64,000 bases of DNA from Anaspis maculata (taxonomy: Eukaryota; Arthropoda; Insecta; Coleoptera; Scraptiidae). The stretch covers positions 69,499,416 to 69,563,415 of the forward strand of contig OX421966.1 of NCBI GenBank assembly GCA_949128115.1. Reading direction: 5' to 3'. Of this stretch, positions 12,114 through 22,750 are shown piece after piece (position 1 is the stretch's first letter; each line of letters starts with the position of its first letter). The position numbers and the translations under genes were made by a program. Below the pieces are notes generated by a model. It was given only the letters and a program-made list of their open reading frames with translations. It searched no databases and was not told the origin of the DNA.

Positions 12114-13466
12114 TACAGGGTGGTCCATCCTAGCGTAATTATCTCATAGCGGTCTTACCGTTGAAGATAGAGAAAAAGATGTGATAAAAAAGTTATATGG
12201 TTTGATGAGACCTATAACCTAAAATTATTTTCAGCTGTACATGATGTCCCATTTTGACGGAATTAACAAAACGTCATTTTTTTTTAGAAACACCCTATAT
12301 TTTTATGCATTTTCATGTTCAACTTTTTCAACTGTATTACGCCTGTATTTTTGTTTTCCAATTGTAGGGCAGTGCTACTAACTAAAAATTGAAAACTGAA
12401 AAAAATCGCATTTTCACAGTTTCCTTGAAAAAATCGTAGCGGCCTTGCTTTACAAAACTAAGAGATGAAGTTTGACACGGTGATAGTCACTTCAAAGACC
12501 AATATCCCAATGTCAAAAAATTGCGATTTCTTGATACAAAAAAAACTTCAAACTTTATAATTTTCAAAGTATCATAACTCATTTTTTTTCAAATGGCATG
12601 CCCCTAATTTTATAACGTTATCTGATAGCTTTTTTTTATCCTCTTTCATTTTTACTAGAGGCATCCTACCCTCAACTTCATTTTTTTCGAGATAATCGGA
12701 GATTTTCACAATTTTTTTCGTTTTTTCCAAAAATTGAGTTGGCCGTGATGAATGAAAGACAAGCCAAATTGTACGCAACTCTCAGTTAGTCAGTCTGAAT
12801 ATTGTCGAACAAAAAAAAAAAACTTTACGCGAGAGGAAATAATTGATATGATATTCTGGTAATAACCCAGATATCCAGGATCCCACTTTGTTTTCTTTTT
12901 GCGTTGAAGCCATTTTTTCTTGTTAGACAGTATTCAAACTGACTAACTAACAGCTGCGTACTATTTGGCTGGCTTGTCATTCATCGCGACCAACTCAATT
13001 TTTGAAAAAAAACAAAAAAAATTGCAAATTTTGTGGAAATTCCCAATTATCTCGAAAAAAATTATGTTCAAGGGTAGGGTACTTCTGGTAAAAATGAAAG
13101 AGGATAAAAAATGCTATCAGATAACGTTATAAAATCAGGGGCATGCCTATTGAAAAAAATTAGTCATGATACTTTGAAAATTATGAAGTTAGATGTTTTT
13201 TTGTGAACGCCCTGTATCAAAAAATCCCAATTTTTCGACATTGGCATATTGGTCTTTGACTTGACTATCACCATGTCAAGTGTCATCTCTTAGTTTTGAA
13301 GAGCAAGGCCGCTACAATTTTTCTAAGAAAACTTTGAAAATGCGATTTTTTTTAGTTTTTATTTTTAGTTAGTAGCACTGCCACACAATTGAAAAACCAA
13401 AATACAGGCATAAGACAATTGAAAAAGTTGAACATGAGAATGCAAAGAAATATAGGGTGTTCTATT
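12114..13466. mobile_element. Large palindrome G (arms of about 520 bp)
   Basis: The left arm (about 12286-12808) and right arm (about 12926-13462) are near-perfect inverted copies around a loop of about 120 bp. One matched pair is GGCATGCCCCTAATTTTATA near 12595 and its partner near 13145. The palindrome's own ends read CACCCTATA...TATAGGGTG, opposite in direction to the other elements here. A TACAGGGTGG terminus at 12114 marks the left part of a further element. The right side abuts the satellite. Confidence 0.7.
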
Positions 13467-13483
13467 CAAAAAGCGTTGTGCTG

Positions 13484-14810
13484 CAGTCCTATCGGGCCCC
13501 ATTATGTCTTCAAGTACCTATAGCAAGAGCCCTGTTGAGCCCCTTAATGTTTTTTCATGGCTATTAGAGTAGGTACCAGTAAGCCCAATCTCGGGTGATT
13601 CTGTTATACAGAGCTCCATCGGGCCCCCTTGTGTCTTCAAGTAAAATTTACAGCTCCAATGAGCCCCCTTATGTACTTCATGGCTTCCAGAACTCCACTA
13701 CGCTGTCTTCACCCATCTTGTGTTGATCAGGCTCCATTGGGCCCCCTTATTCTGTCTTAGATGTGCTTTGAAGCTCTGCTGAGTCCCCTTACATTTTCCA
13801 TTACTCTCAGAGCATAGTGAGCACCCATGTGCTGATGCCATATGTCATTCGGAGACCTTTCGGGCCCCCTCGGGTCCTCAAATGTAGTTGCAGTCCTGAT
13901 GAGCCACGTCATGTTTTTTCATGGCTTTCATAGTAGGTACCTACCAGTAGGCCCCCTTTTGCTTTCTTTCACACGAAACACCATTGGGTCCCCTTGTAGT
14001 TTTTCCACGGCTTCAGGTAGGAGTGTATCAGGCCCCATTATGCCCTCAATGTGTAGTTTGGAGCCCTAGTTAGCCCACTTATGTCTCTTCTTGGCTGTCA
14101 GGGTACCAGTAAGCCGCCCTTCACATTCTTTGATTATACAGGGCTCCATAGGTCGCCCTTATCGTTTTTTTCACACGAAACATCATTGGGTTTCCTTGTA
14201 GTTTTTTCACGGCTTCAGGTAGGAGTGTATCAGGTCCCATTATGCCCTCACTGTGTAGTTTGTAGCCCTAGTTAGCCCACTTATGCCTCTTCTTGGCTTT
14301 CAGAGTACCAGTAAGCCGCCTTTTGCCTTCTTTGATCATACGAGGCTCCAAAGGTCGCCCTTATCGTTTTCCCATGGCATTATGGCCCTCTTTTGCCTTC
14401 ATTCGTCACTTGGGGCCCTGATGAGCCCCCCTCATGTTTTTTGTTGCTTCCAGAACTTAAGTAAGCCCCCTCTTGCCTTCTTTCACACGAAACACCATTG
14501 GGTTCCCTTGCAGTTTTTCCACGGCTTCAGGTAGGAGTGTATCAGGCCCCATTATGCTCTTACTGTGTAGTTTGGAGCCCTAGTTAGCCCACTTATGTCT
14601 CTTCTTAGCTTTCAGAGTACCAGAGCCGCCCTTTGCCTTCTTTGATTATACGGGGCTCCAAAGGTCGCCCTTATCGTTTTTTCATAGCATTTTGGCCCTT
14701 TTTTGCCCTCATTCGTAAGTTGAGGCTTTGATGAGCCCCCCTCATGTTTTTTCGTTGCTTCCAGAACTTAAGTAAGCCCCCTTTTGCTTTCTTCCACTCG
14801 AAACACCATT
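13484..14810. repeat. Satellite block 1 (left of the LINE insertion)
   Basis: This is GAGCCCCCTT-rich tandem repeat. At its left edge (13484-13950) it is irregular, built from units of about 40 bp such as GGCTCCATTGGGCCCCCTTG, GAGCCCTAATGAGCCCCC and CAGTAAGCCCCCTTTTGC. From about 13960 it takes the regular form of about 313 bp seen to the right of the LINE. It ends at CGAAACACCATT, exactly where the LINE begins, and the array resumes at 19141. Open frames here are by-products of the repeat. Confidence 0.85.
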
Positions 14811-15091
14811 AAATAATAAATAAATAAATAAATAAATTCACGTTTATTCGTCTCATATTGAGATACATCCATATCAAGTGGAAGGTAAACAATTTTGGAC
14901 TTGTCACACGCACACAGCACATTCACCCAAAAAAAACATCCACACACACACACCCACACACACACACACACAAATCAAATGCACAATAGAACGATGTTAA
15001 ATAAGTAAATAAAGAAATAGATATAAACATAAAACAGTAGTATGATCAGAGCACATCACAATTTTGTAAAATCATGCGTAAAGCATATAAC

Positions 15092-18000
15092 TTAATCAGG
15101 ACACCCATAACGCAGCGGGCGAGTAATTTTATCTTCGTTTTTTGAGCTGAGGAACTCATCGATGCTATAAAAGGCATTCTCCATCAAAAAATTTATGAGC
15201 GAAGCTCGCAACCCGGCAAAACTCCTCACAGTTTCTCTCCCGAACAACTCCAGGCAGTGGTTATAACATTTAACCCCAACATACAAGTGTGACTGCTGAG
15301 CAACATGCAGCCGCGAAAACCCCTGTCTGATGTGATGACATTCCCGAGTCATGTATCGGTGAGTATCACTGTTCGTGCGGAAATGACCCTCATTGGATTT
15401 TATGAAGGCAGTAATCTGAAGGATATATAGGGAAGGCAGAGTCAGGACGCGCAACTCCCGAAAATGCCCCCTGCAGTGAGCGAAGGGACGGACGCCGACC
15501 ATACTTCTCAAGATCTTCTTTTGGTAGGTAAAAGCTTCCTGGGCATGCGCCGATGAACCCCAGAACATTAGGCCATACTGCAGGAGAGACTGGACCACCC
15601 CAAAGTAGGCCATCCTCAAGACCCCAAGCGATACTGTTTCTCTGAGCTGCCTTATAAGGAAGTGACTGCTGCTCAATCTATTAGACAATTTTTGGATATG
15701 CTTTGCCCATGTCATTTTATCATCAACCACCAGACCCAAAAATTTGATAGAGTCGACCCTTTCTATAGACGTATTACGGATCCTGATGAGTGGGCTGTAA
15801 TCCATCGTGACGTTTTTCGGCAAGAAATTCATGAAAAAAGTTTTGCTGGTATTCAGTTTCAGGCCGTTTGTTTGGCACCAGTTTTCAAACTCTCGTGATG
15901 CACAGTTTGCTACGTTTATGGCGTGGGGTAGGGTCTTTTTTGAGATTAAAAAGTTAGTATCGTCCGCGTAGATAACTGTCTTTGATGGTGACGGGCATCC
16001 ACCCGGTAAATCATTAAGAAAAAGAATAAAAAGTGTGGGGCTAAGAATTGAACCCTGGGGGACCCCCGCACCAGTCCTCCCCGGTCCGGACCTGACGCCA
16101 TCAATTACCACCGTTTGTGTTCTATCCTGTAAAAAAGAGGCAATCCATTCGTTCGATCTACCGCGAATTCCCCAATGGTTCAGCTTTTTGAGCAATAAAG
16201 TGTGGTCAACGGTGTCGAATGCTCGACTGAGGTCATAGTATAATGCGACTGGACTTTCCCTTTTGTTGAGTGATTCGTACACGAAGTTTGTCAATTCTGA
16301 TATAGCCGTATTTGTTGATTTATGTTTTTGAAAGCCATGCTGGCTGTCACTGATCAGGTCGAATTTGCTGAGAAACTGCGTCAGTCTGGTATTATATGCC
16401 TCCTCGAACACTTTACTAAGTTGGCTTGATATGGAAATATTTCGATAGCTTGAGGCCTGATTCGCGGGACCCTTCTTGTAAATAGGTATTGACTTACTTT
16501 CCTTTAGTTGACTTGGAAATGTTCCCGATAAAAAGGACTCGTTTATGATGTATGATAGGGGCCCGCTAAGTTCCGCTTTAGCCGCCTTAATAACCTCACC
16601 GGGGATCCCGTCAATCCCGGCTGATGATTTTCTACTTGTTTTGGAAATCATGGTGATAATCTCGCTTGGCGTCGTGGGAGACAGGAAGAAAGTTGAGGAA
16701 CACCCCATCGAGAAATCCCGACCGCCAGGGCCCGCACCCGCCGCCCCCGAACTGCCAATGAAATAGCTATTTAAGTGATCCGCCACAGCTCTTTTGTCGC
16801 AAAGCATTACACCATCGTCATTAATAATGGAATTAATTTTATTTTTCGTAGAGTTCGGCCTTGTTTCATTTATTATTTTCCACGCTTCTTTTGACATGTT
16901 ATTTTTGGTGTTTAAAAGTCTTTTATCGTTATGCGTCTTTTTGTGTTTCAGTAGTTGTGTTTTGTAAATGGTTTTTAGTTGTTTATACTTTTTATCGTAG
17001 ATAGCATTATCTACGGATTTGTTTATACTCGCCATTTCGCAGAGCAGTTGATGTAATTCTTTGGTTTCCCGAGTGTATACGTTTCGCGGCCTATTTCTGA
17101 TTTTATGTCGTTTGTAGGTGAATGCCGTGTCGAAGTGGTACTTCAAGGTGTCATAGAAAGCCCCAAACTTCGCCTCGAAACCGTCTGCCATGTACACCCC
17201 CGACCAATCTTCCGCCGCAAGGTTGGACTTAAAAGTGTTAATGTTCCCCTCCCCGAAGTCTCTCCTGAAGAGGCAGCCCGCGCCGGACGAAGGCGCCGCC
17301 GCCACGCCAGCCGCAGGGCCCCGGAAAATACAAGTCTGAAAGGTATGGTCGGAAAGGTGCGTGTCCGTCACCTCTACCCCCACAGAGCACAGGTTGGAGA
17401 ATATGTTGTCAATGCAGGTTCCGCGCTCCCCAGCGATGCGCGTCGCCTGGGTGACATGCTGGACCAGCCCAAACCCCGTCATCAAGTTCAACAACTCCCT
17501 CGAGTCACTGGAGGTGCCCAGGAGATCGACGTTGAAGTCGCCGCACACGATATATTGCGAGCCCGGCTCCATCACTGAGAACAAGAATGATTCGAGTTTA
17601 TTAAAAAAGTCACGCCGGTCGCTATCGGGTGTCCTGTAAATAACAATAATATAAATATATGAGTTTAAAAATGAGTTAGTCCCTGAGTCAACCCTAACCA
17701 TTGCCGCCTCGAAATGCTTCTCGACCGCGGGACAGGGCAGAGCTTTTGCCTCAAGATGCTGCTTCATGAAGATGCACACACCGCCACGCTTTTGTTTACG
17801 TCTGCTGAAAGCAGAGACTAGGTTGTATCCATCCAGACGGCACACCTCCAATTCAGATTCTTCGAGCCAGTGCTCCGTGAGACAGACCACGTCAGCACTT
17901 TGCAGCCTCAGCAGGACATCCAGTTGATTGACCTTTCTCTCCAAACCTTGAATGTTGAAGTGCATGACCTTCAGGGTAGATGATGGTTGCTTGCAGGAGC

Positions 18001-18175
18001 TTTCGCTCAGGGCTATTTCGCTGCTGGGTCCTTCTTCCTCGGGTGAAAAAACCTTGCCACATACACTCCCTCCGGCCACATATCCGAATTCATAGCCTTC
18101 TCCATGTTGTGCAGGTTGATAGTAATTTTGAATGACGTGTAGTGCTGGGAATATTTTGATTCCAGCTTTTCGCAT
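15092..18175 (-). CDS. LINE ORF2: apurinic-like endonuclease and reverse transcriptase
   Basis: The frame encodes 1027 residues if read from the first methionine. The more likely start is Met71 (codon 17963-17965), about 50 nt after the ORF1 stop, just before the first endonuclease motif. Endonuclease motifs: FNIQGL (N74), LTEHWL (E101), RTPDSD (181-186), GDFNVD (212-217) and SDHTF (275-279). Reverse transcriptase motifs: YDLSRAFD (647-654, motif A), GVPQGS (704-709, motif B) and YADD (736-739, catalytic). The protein would nick target DNA and copy the LINE RNA at the break. The region after the RT has no RNase H. No inactivating change was seen. It belongs to the CR1/Jockey group, exact clade uncertain. 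Confidence 0.93.
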   Translation of the reverse strand: MRKAGIKIFPALHVIQNYYQPAQHGEGYEFGYVAGGSVCGKVFSPEEEGPSSEIALSESSCKQPSSTLKVMHFNIQGLERKVNQLDVLLRLQSADVVCLTEHWLEESELEVCRLDGYNLVSAFSRRKQKRGGVCIFMKQHLEAKALPCPAVEKHFEAAMVRVDSGTNSFLNSYIYIIVIYRTPDSDRRDFFNKLESFLFSVMEPGSQYIVCGDFNVDLLGTSSDSRELLNLMTGFGLVQHVTQATRIAGERGTCIDNIFSNLCSVGVEVTDTHLSDHTFQTCIFRGPAAGVAAAPSSGAGCLFRRDFGEGNINTFKSNLAAEDWSGVYMADGFEAKFGAFYDTLKYHFDTAFTYKRHKIRNRPRNVYTRETKELHQLLCEMASINKSVDNAIYDKKYKQLKTIYKTQLLKHKKTHNDKRLLNTKNNMSKEAWKIINETRPNSTKNKINSIINDDGVMLCDKRAVADHLNSYFIGSSGAAGAGPGGRDFSMGCSSTFFLSPTTPSEIITMISKTSRKSSAGIDGIPGEVIKAAKAELSGPLSYIINESFLSGTFPSQLKESKSIPIYKKGPANQASSYRNISISSQLSKVFEEAYNTRLTQFLSKFDLISDSQHGFQKHKSTNTAISELTNFVYESLNKRESPVALYYDLSRAFDTVDHTLLLKKLNHWGIRGRSNEWIASFLQDRTQTVVIDGVRSGPGRTGAGVPQGSILSPTLFILFLNDLPGGCPSPSKTVIYADDTNFLISKKTLPHAINVANCASREFENWCQTNGLKLNTSKTFFMNFLPKNVTMDYSPLIRIRNTSIERVDSIKFLGLVVDDKMTWAKHIQKLSNRLSSSHFLIRQLRETVSLGVLRMAYFGVVQSLLQYGLMFWGSSAHAQEAFTYQKKILRSMVGVRPFAHCRGHFRELRVLTLPSLYILQITAFIKSNEGHFRTNSDTHRYMTRECHHIRQGFSRLHVAQQSHLYVGVKCYNHCLELFGRETVRSFAGLRASLINFLMENAFYSIDEFLSSKNEDKITRPLRYGCPD

Positions 18176-19125
18176 TCTGCCTCTGGAAAAGGTGCCTTTA
18201 CATGGCTCAGCAAGTCTCCCTCAGTTGTGTCCGGGTGTAATCTAAAGACATACAGGAACGCCTTTTTTGCTGCAACCTGTAAGGCACCCGGTGTGCCGTT
18301 TTGCGAGCCTATGATTGCTGTTTGCCTTTTCCTTTCTTTTATCTGCCTATGTCTTCGATTTTCAACCCTCGTCCAGTTGTCGTTCGCCTCCTGCCCAATG
18401 TCAGGAGTTACTGGTGCAGGTTCTTCTCGATGGTGCTGCTGCGGCCGTCGTTGGCTCTGCTGCGGCTGTCGTTGGCTCTGTTGCGGCTGTCGTTGGCTCT
18501 GCTGCGACTGTCGTTGGCTCTGCTGCGGCTGTTGTTGGTCCCGCAGAGGCTGCTGCCGCTGACGCGGCGGCTGCTGTTGTTGTGGGGGCTGCTGCTGCTG
18601 CTCCCGTCCGCGCTCGCCCTGCACCCGCGGGCGCCGCTCCGGGGCTAGCTGTCTTTCTTCTTCCCTCTGTCGGTGCTCCTCTGCTTTTGCATGCGGTGAA
18701 TTGTGATGTTCTGGATTCCCAGTCAGGACTTGTTTGATTTCTCTTCTTAGAATATCATTTTCCTTCCGAAGAGATTTCAATTCTAGTAGGAATTCTTCTT
18801 TTAGTTTCTGTAGTGAATTTTGTATTTCATCTACAATCGTCGATCTCAATGTAAGAAGGATTTTCTCGGAAACATCGTCTTGGGATTTCAATTCGCTAGT
18901 CGGAGTTGAGGTTATGGTTCTGTCTCTACATGAGATACACTTCCAGTCTCTAAGTTCTCCACTTTTGTTCAAATTATCCAACGTTTGGACATTCACGTCC
19001 AAACAGTTTGTGTGATAACAATTACCGCAACTTTTACAACTCATGGAGTCCTCGTAACGATTAACCTGCTTTCCGCAGTGTACACACTTGACCGCCATGT
19101 TGCGTATCCCAATGGGGTATCCCAT
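18013..19125 (-). CDS. LINE ORF1: PHD-like zinc finger, coiled coil and Q-rich nucleic-acid-binding protein
   Basis: The product is 370 residues; Met10 (MAVKCVHCGKQ) is an alternative start. A PHD-like Cys/His domain occupies about residues 14-65 (C14, C17, C30, C33, H38, C41 and a final WKCISC). A predicted coiled coil follows at about 85-140, then a Q/P/R-rich low-complexity tract at about 150-235. The C-terminal part (about 270-370) has the KAFLYVFRLHPDTTEGDL and WPEGVYVARFF signatures common in ORF1 proteins of insect LINEs. It probably binds the LINE RNA and assembles particles. The 3' end overlaps the open ORF2 frame. The repeat-rich tract produces spurious antisense frames. Confidence 0.88.
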   Translation of the reverse strand: MGYPIGIRNMAVKCVHCGKQVNRYEDSMSCKSCGNCYHTNCLDVNVQTLDNLNKSGELRDWKCISCRDRTITSTPTSELKSQDDVSEKILLTLRSTIVDEIQNSLQKLKEEFLLELKSLRKENDILRREIKQVLTGNPEHHNSPHAKAEEHRQREEERQLAPERRPRVQGERGREQQQQPPQQQQPPRQRQQPLRDQQQPQQSQRQSQQSQRQPQQSQRQPQQSQRRPQQHHREEPAPVTPDIGQEANDNWTRVENRRHRQIKERKRQTAIIGSQNGTPGALQVAAKKAFLYVFRLHPDTTEGDLLSHVKAPFPEAECEKLESKYSQHYTSFKITINLHNMEKAMNSDMWPEGVYVARFFHPRKKDPAAK

Positions 19126-20745
19126 TGGTATGGGGTAATCCCATTGGGTACCCTTTCGCCCTCACTCGTCACTTGGGGCCCTGATGAGCCCCCCTCGTGT
19201 TTTTTCGTTGCTTCCAGAACTTGAGTAAGCCCCCCTTTGCTTTCTTTCACACGAAACACCATTGGGTTCCCTTGTAGTTTTTCCACGGCTTCAGGTAGTT
19301 GTGTATCAGGCCCCATTATGCCCTCACTGTGTAGTTTGGAGCCCTAGTTAGCCCACTTATGTCTCTTCTTAGCTTTCAGAGTACCATAAGCCGCCCTTTG
19401 CCTTCTTTGATTATACGGGGCTCCAAAAGTCGCCCTTATCGTTTTTCCATAGCATTTTGGCCCTCTTTTGCCCTCATTTGTCACTTGGGGCCCTGATGGG
19501 CCCCCCTTGTGTATTTTCGTTGCTTCCAGAACTTAAGTAAGCCCCCTGTTGCTTTCTTTCACACGAAACACCAATGGGTTCCCTTGTAGTTTTACCACGG
19601 CTTCAGGTAGGAGTGCATCAGGTCCCATTATGCCCTCACTGTGTAGTTTGGAGCCCTTGTTAGCCCACTTATGTCTCTTCTTGGCTTTCAGAGTACCAGT
19701 AAGCCGCCCTTTGCCTTCTTTGATTATACGGGGCTCCGAAGGTCGCCCTTATCGTTTTTCCATAGCATTTTGGCCCTCTCTTGCCCTCATTTGTCACTTG
19801 GGGCTCTGGTGAGCCCCCTTATGTTTTTTCGTTGCTTCCAGAACTTAAGTGAGCCCCCTTTTGCTTTCGTTCATACGAAACACCATTGGGTTCCCTTGTA
19901 GTTTTTCCACGGCTTCAGGTAGGAGTGTATCAGGCCCCATTATGCCCTCAATGTGTAGTTTGGAGCCCTAGTTAGCCCACTTATGTCTCTTCTTGGCTGT
20001 CAGGGTACCAGTAAGCCGCCCTTCACATTCTTTAATTATACAGGGCTCCATAGGTCGCCCTTATCGTTTTTTTCACACGAAACATCATTGGGTTTCCTTG
20101 TAGTTTTTTCACGGCTTCAGGTAGGAGTGTATCAGGTCCCATTATGCCCTCACTGTGTAGTTTGTAGCCCTAGTTAGCCCACTTAGCCTCTTCTTGGCTT
20201 TCAGAGTACCAGTAAGCCGCCTTTTGCCTTCTTTGATCATACGAGGCTCCAAAGGTCGCCCTTATCGTTTTTCCATGGCATTATGGCCCTCTTTTGCCTT
20301 CATTCGTCACTTGGGGCCCTGATGAGCCCCCCCTCATGTTTTTTTGTTGCTTCCAGAACTTAAGTAAGCCCCCTCTTGCTTTCTTTCACACGAAACACCA
20401 TTGGGTTCCCTTGCAGTTTTTCCACGGCTTCAGGTAGGAGTGTATCAGGCCCCATTATGCTCTTACTGTGTAGTTTGGAGCCCTAGTTAGCCCACTTATG
20501 TCTCTTCTTAGCTTTCAGAGTACCAGTAAGCCGCCCTTTGCCTTCTTTGATTATACGGGGCTCCAAAGGTCGCCCTTATCGTTTTTTCATAGCATTTTGG
20601 CCCTTTTTTGCCCTCATTCGTAAGTTGAGGCCTTGATGAGCCCCTCTCATGTTTTTCCGTTGCTTCCAGAACTTAAGTAAGCCCCCTTTTGCTTTCTTCC
20701 ACTCGAAACACCATTGGGTACCCTTTCGCCCTCACTCGTCACTTG

Positions 20746-22750
20746 GGGCCCTGATGAGCCCCCCTCGTGTTTTTTCGTTGCTTCCAGAACTTGAGTAAGC
20801 CCCACTTTGCTTTCTTTCACACGAAACACCATTGGGTTCCCTTGTAGTTTTTCCACGGCTTCAGGTAGGAGTGTATCAGGCCCCATTATGCCCTCACTGT
20901 GTAGTTTGGAGCCCTAGTTAGCCCACTTATGTCTCTTCTTAGCTTTCAGAGTACCAATAAGCCGCCCTTTGCCTTCTTTGATTATACGGGGCTCCAGAGG
21001 TTGCCCTTGTAGTTTTTCCATAGCATTTTGGCCCTCTTTTGCCTTCATTCGTCACTTGGGGCCCTGGTGAGCTCCCCTCATGTTTTTTCGTTGCTTCCAG
21101 AACTTAAGTAAGCCCCCTTTTGCTTTCTTGCACACGGAACACCATTGAGTTCCCTTGTAGTTTTTCCACGGCTTCAGGTAGGAGTGTATCAGGCCCCATT
21201 ATGCCCTCACTGTGTAGTTTGGAGCCCTACTTAGCCCACTTATATCTCTTCTTGTCTTTCAGAGTACCAGTAAGCCGCCCTTTGCCTTCTTTGATTATAC
21301 GGGGCTCCAAAGGTCGCCCTTATCGTTTTTCCATAGCATTTTGGCCCTCTTTTGCCCTCATTTGTCACTTGGGGCCCTGATGGGCCCCCCTCGTGTATTT
21401 TCGTTGCTTCCAGAACTTAAGTAAGCCCCCTGTTGCTTTCTTTCACACGAAACACCAATGGGTTCCCTTGTAGTTTTTCCACGGCTCCAGGTAGGAGTGC
21501 ATCAGGTCCCATTATGCCCTCACTGTGTAGTTTGGAGCCCTAGTTAGCCCACTTGTGTCTCTTCTTGGCTTTCAGAGTACCAGTAAGCCGCCCTTCGCCT
21601 TCTTTGATTAAACGGGGCTGCAAAGGTCGCCCTTAACGTTTTTCCATAGCATTTTGGCCCTCTTTTGCCCTCATTCGTCAGTTGAGGCCTTGATGAGCCC
21701 CCCCCATGTTTTTTCGTTGCTTCCAGAACTTAAGTAAGCCCCCTTTTGCTTTCTTTCACTCGAAACACCATTGGGTACCCTTTCGCCCTCACTCGTCACT
21801 TGAGGCCCTGATGAGCCCCCCTCGTGTTTTTTCGTTGCTTCCAGAACTTAAGTAAGCCCCCCTTTGCTTTCTTTCACACGAAACACCATTGGGTTCCCTT
21901 GTAGTTTTTCCACGGCTTCAGGTAGGAATGTATCAGACCCCATTATGCCCTCACTGTGTAGTTTGGAGCCCTAGTTAGCCCACTTATGTCTCTTCTTGGC
22001 TTTCAGAGTACCAGTAAGCCGCTTTTTGCCTTCTTTGATTATACGGGGCTCCAAAGGTCGCCCTTATAGTTTTTCATAGCATTTTGGCCCTCTTTTGCCC
22101 TCATTCGTCACTTGGGGCCCTGATAAGCCCCCTTCATGTTTTTTCGTTGCTTCGAGGACTTAATTAAGCCCCCTTTTGCTTTCTTCTACACGAAACCCCA
22201 TTGGGTTCCGTTGTAGTTTTTCCACGGCTTCAGGTAGGAATGTATCAGGCCCCATTATGCCCTCACTGTGAAGTTTGGAGCCCAAGTTAGCCCACTTATG
22301 TCTCTTCTTGGCTTTCAGAGTACCAGTAAGCCGCCCTTTGCCTTCTTCGATAATACGGGGCTCCAAAGGTCGCCCTTATCGTTTTTCCATAGCATTTTGG
22401 CCCTCTTTGGCCCTCTTTTGCCCTCATTCGTCACTTGGGGCCCTGATGAGCCCCCCTCATGTTTTTTCAATGCTTCTAGAACTTAAGCAAGCCCCCTTCT
22501 GCTTTCTTTTACACGAAACACCATTGGGTTCCCTTGTAGTTTTTCCACGGCTTCAGGTAGGAGTGTATCAGGCCCCATTATGCCCTCACTGTGTAGTTTG
22601 GAGCCCTAGTTAGCCCACTTATGTCTCTTCTTGGCTTTCAGAGTACCAGCAAGCCGCCCTTTGCCTTCTTTGATTATACGGGGCTCCAAAGGTCGCCCTT
22701 ATCGTTTTCCCATAGCATTTTGGCCTTCTTTTGTCCTCATTTGTCACTTT
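20746..22750. repeat. Higher-order repeat, copy 1 (2005 bp)
   Basis: A diagnostic variant (GTACCAATAAGCCGCCC followed by CCAGAGGTTGCCC) occurs here near 20952 and again exactly 2005 bp later. The whole stretch is nearly identical to copy 2; I noted only a handful of single-base differences. Confidence 0.85.

Larger units (their letters stand above)
14811..19140 (-). mobile_element. CR1/Jockey-group LINE, both ORFs open, inserted in the satellite
   Basis: The element lies on the minus strand, with ORF1 (18013-19125) upstream of ORF2 (15092-18175). Its 3' end is a TTTA-type microsatellite tail (14811-14836), and a CA repeat lies in the 3' UTR (14930-14973). The flanks are satellite on both sides, and CCATT occurs at 14806-14810 and again at 19141-19145. 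This is consistent with a short target duplication; removing the LINE restores a normal satellite unit as at 20696-20730. Neither ORF has an internal stop, so this is a young copy. Confidence 0.9.

Noticed and set aside
17105..17639. Plus-strand ORFs of 157 and 92 residues
   Set aside because: Antisense shadows of LINE ORF2, which has all catalytic motifs on the other strand.
18227..18737. Three overlapping plus-strand ORFs rich in C, L or AAVVGS
   Set aside because: Antisense readings of the Q-rich tract of LINE ORF1.
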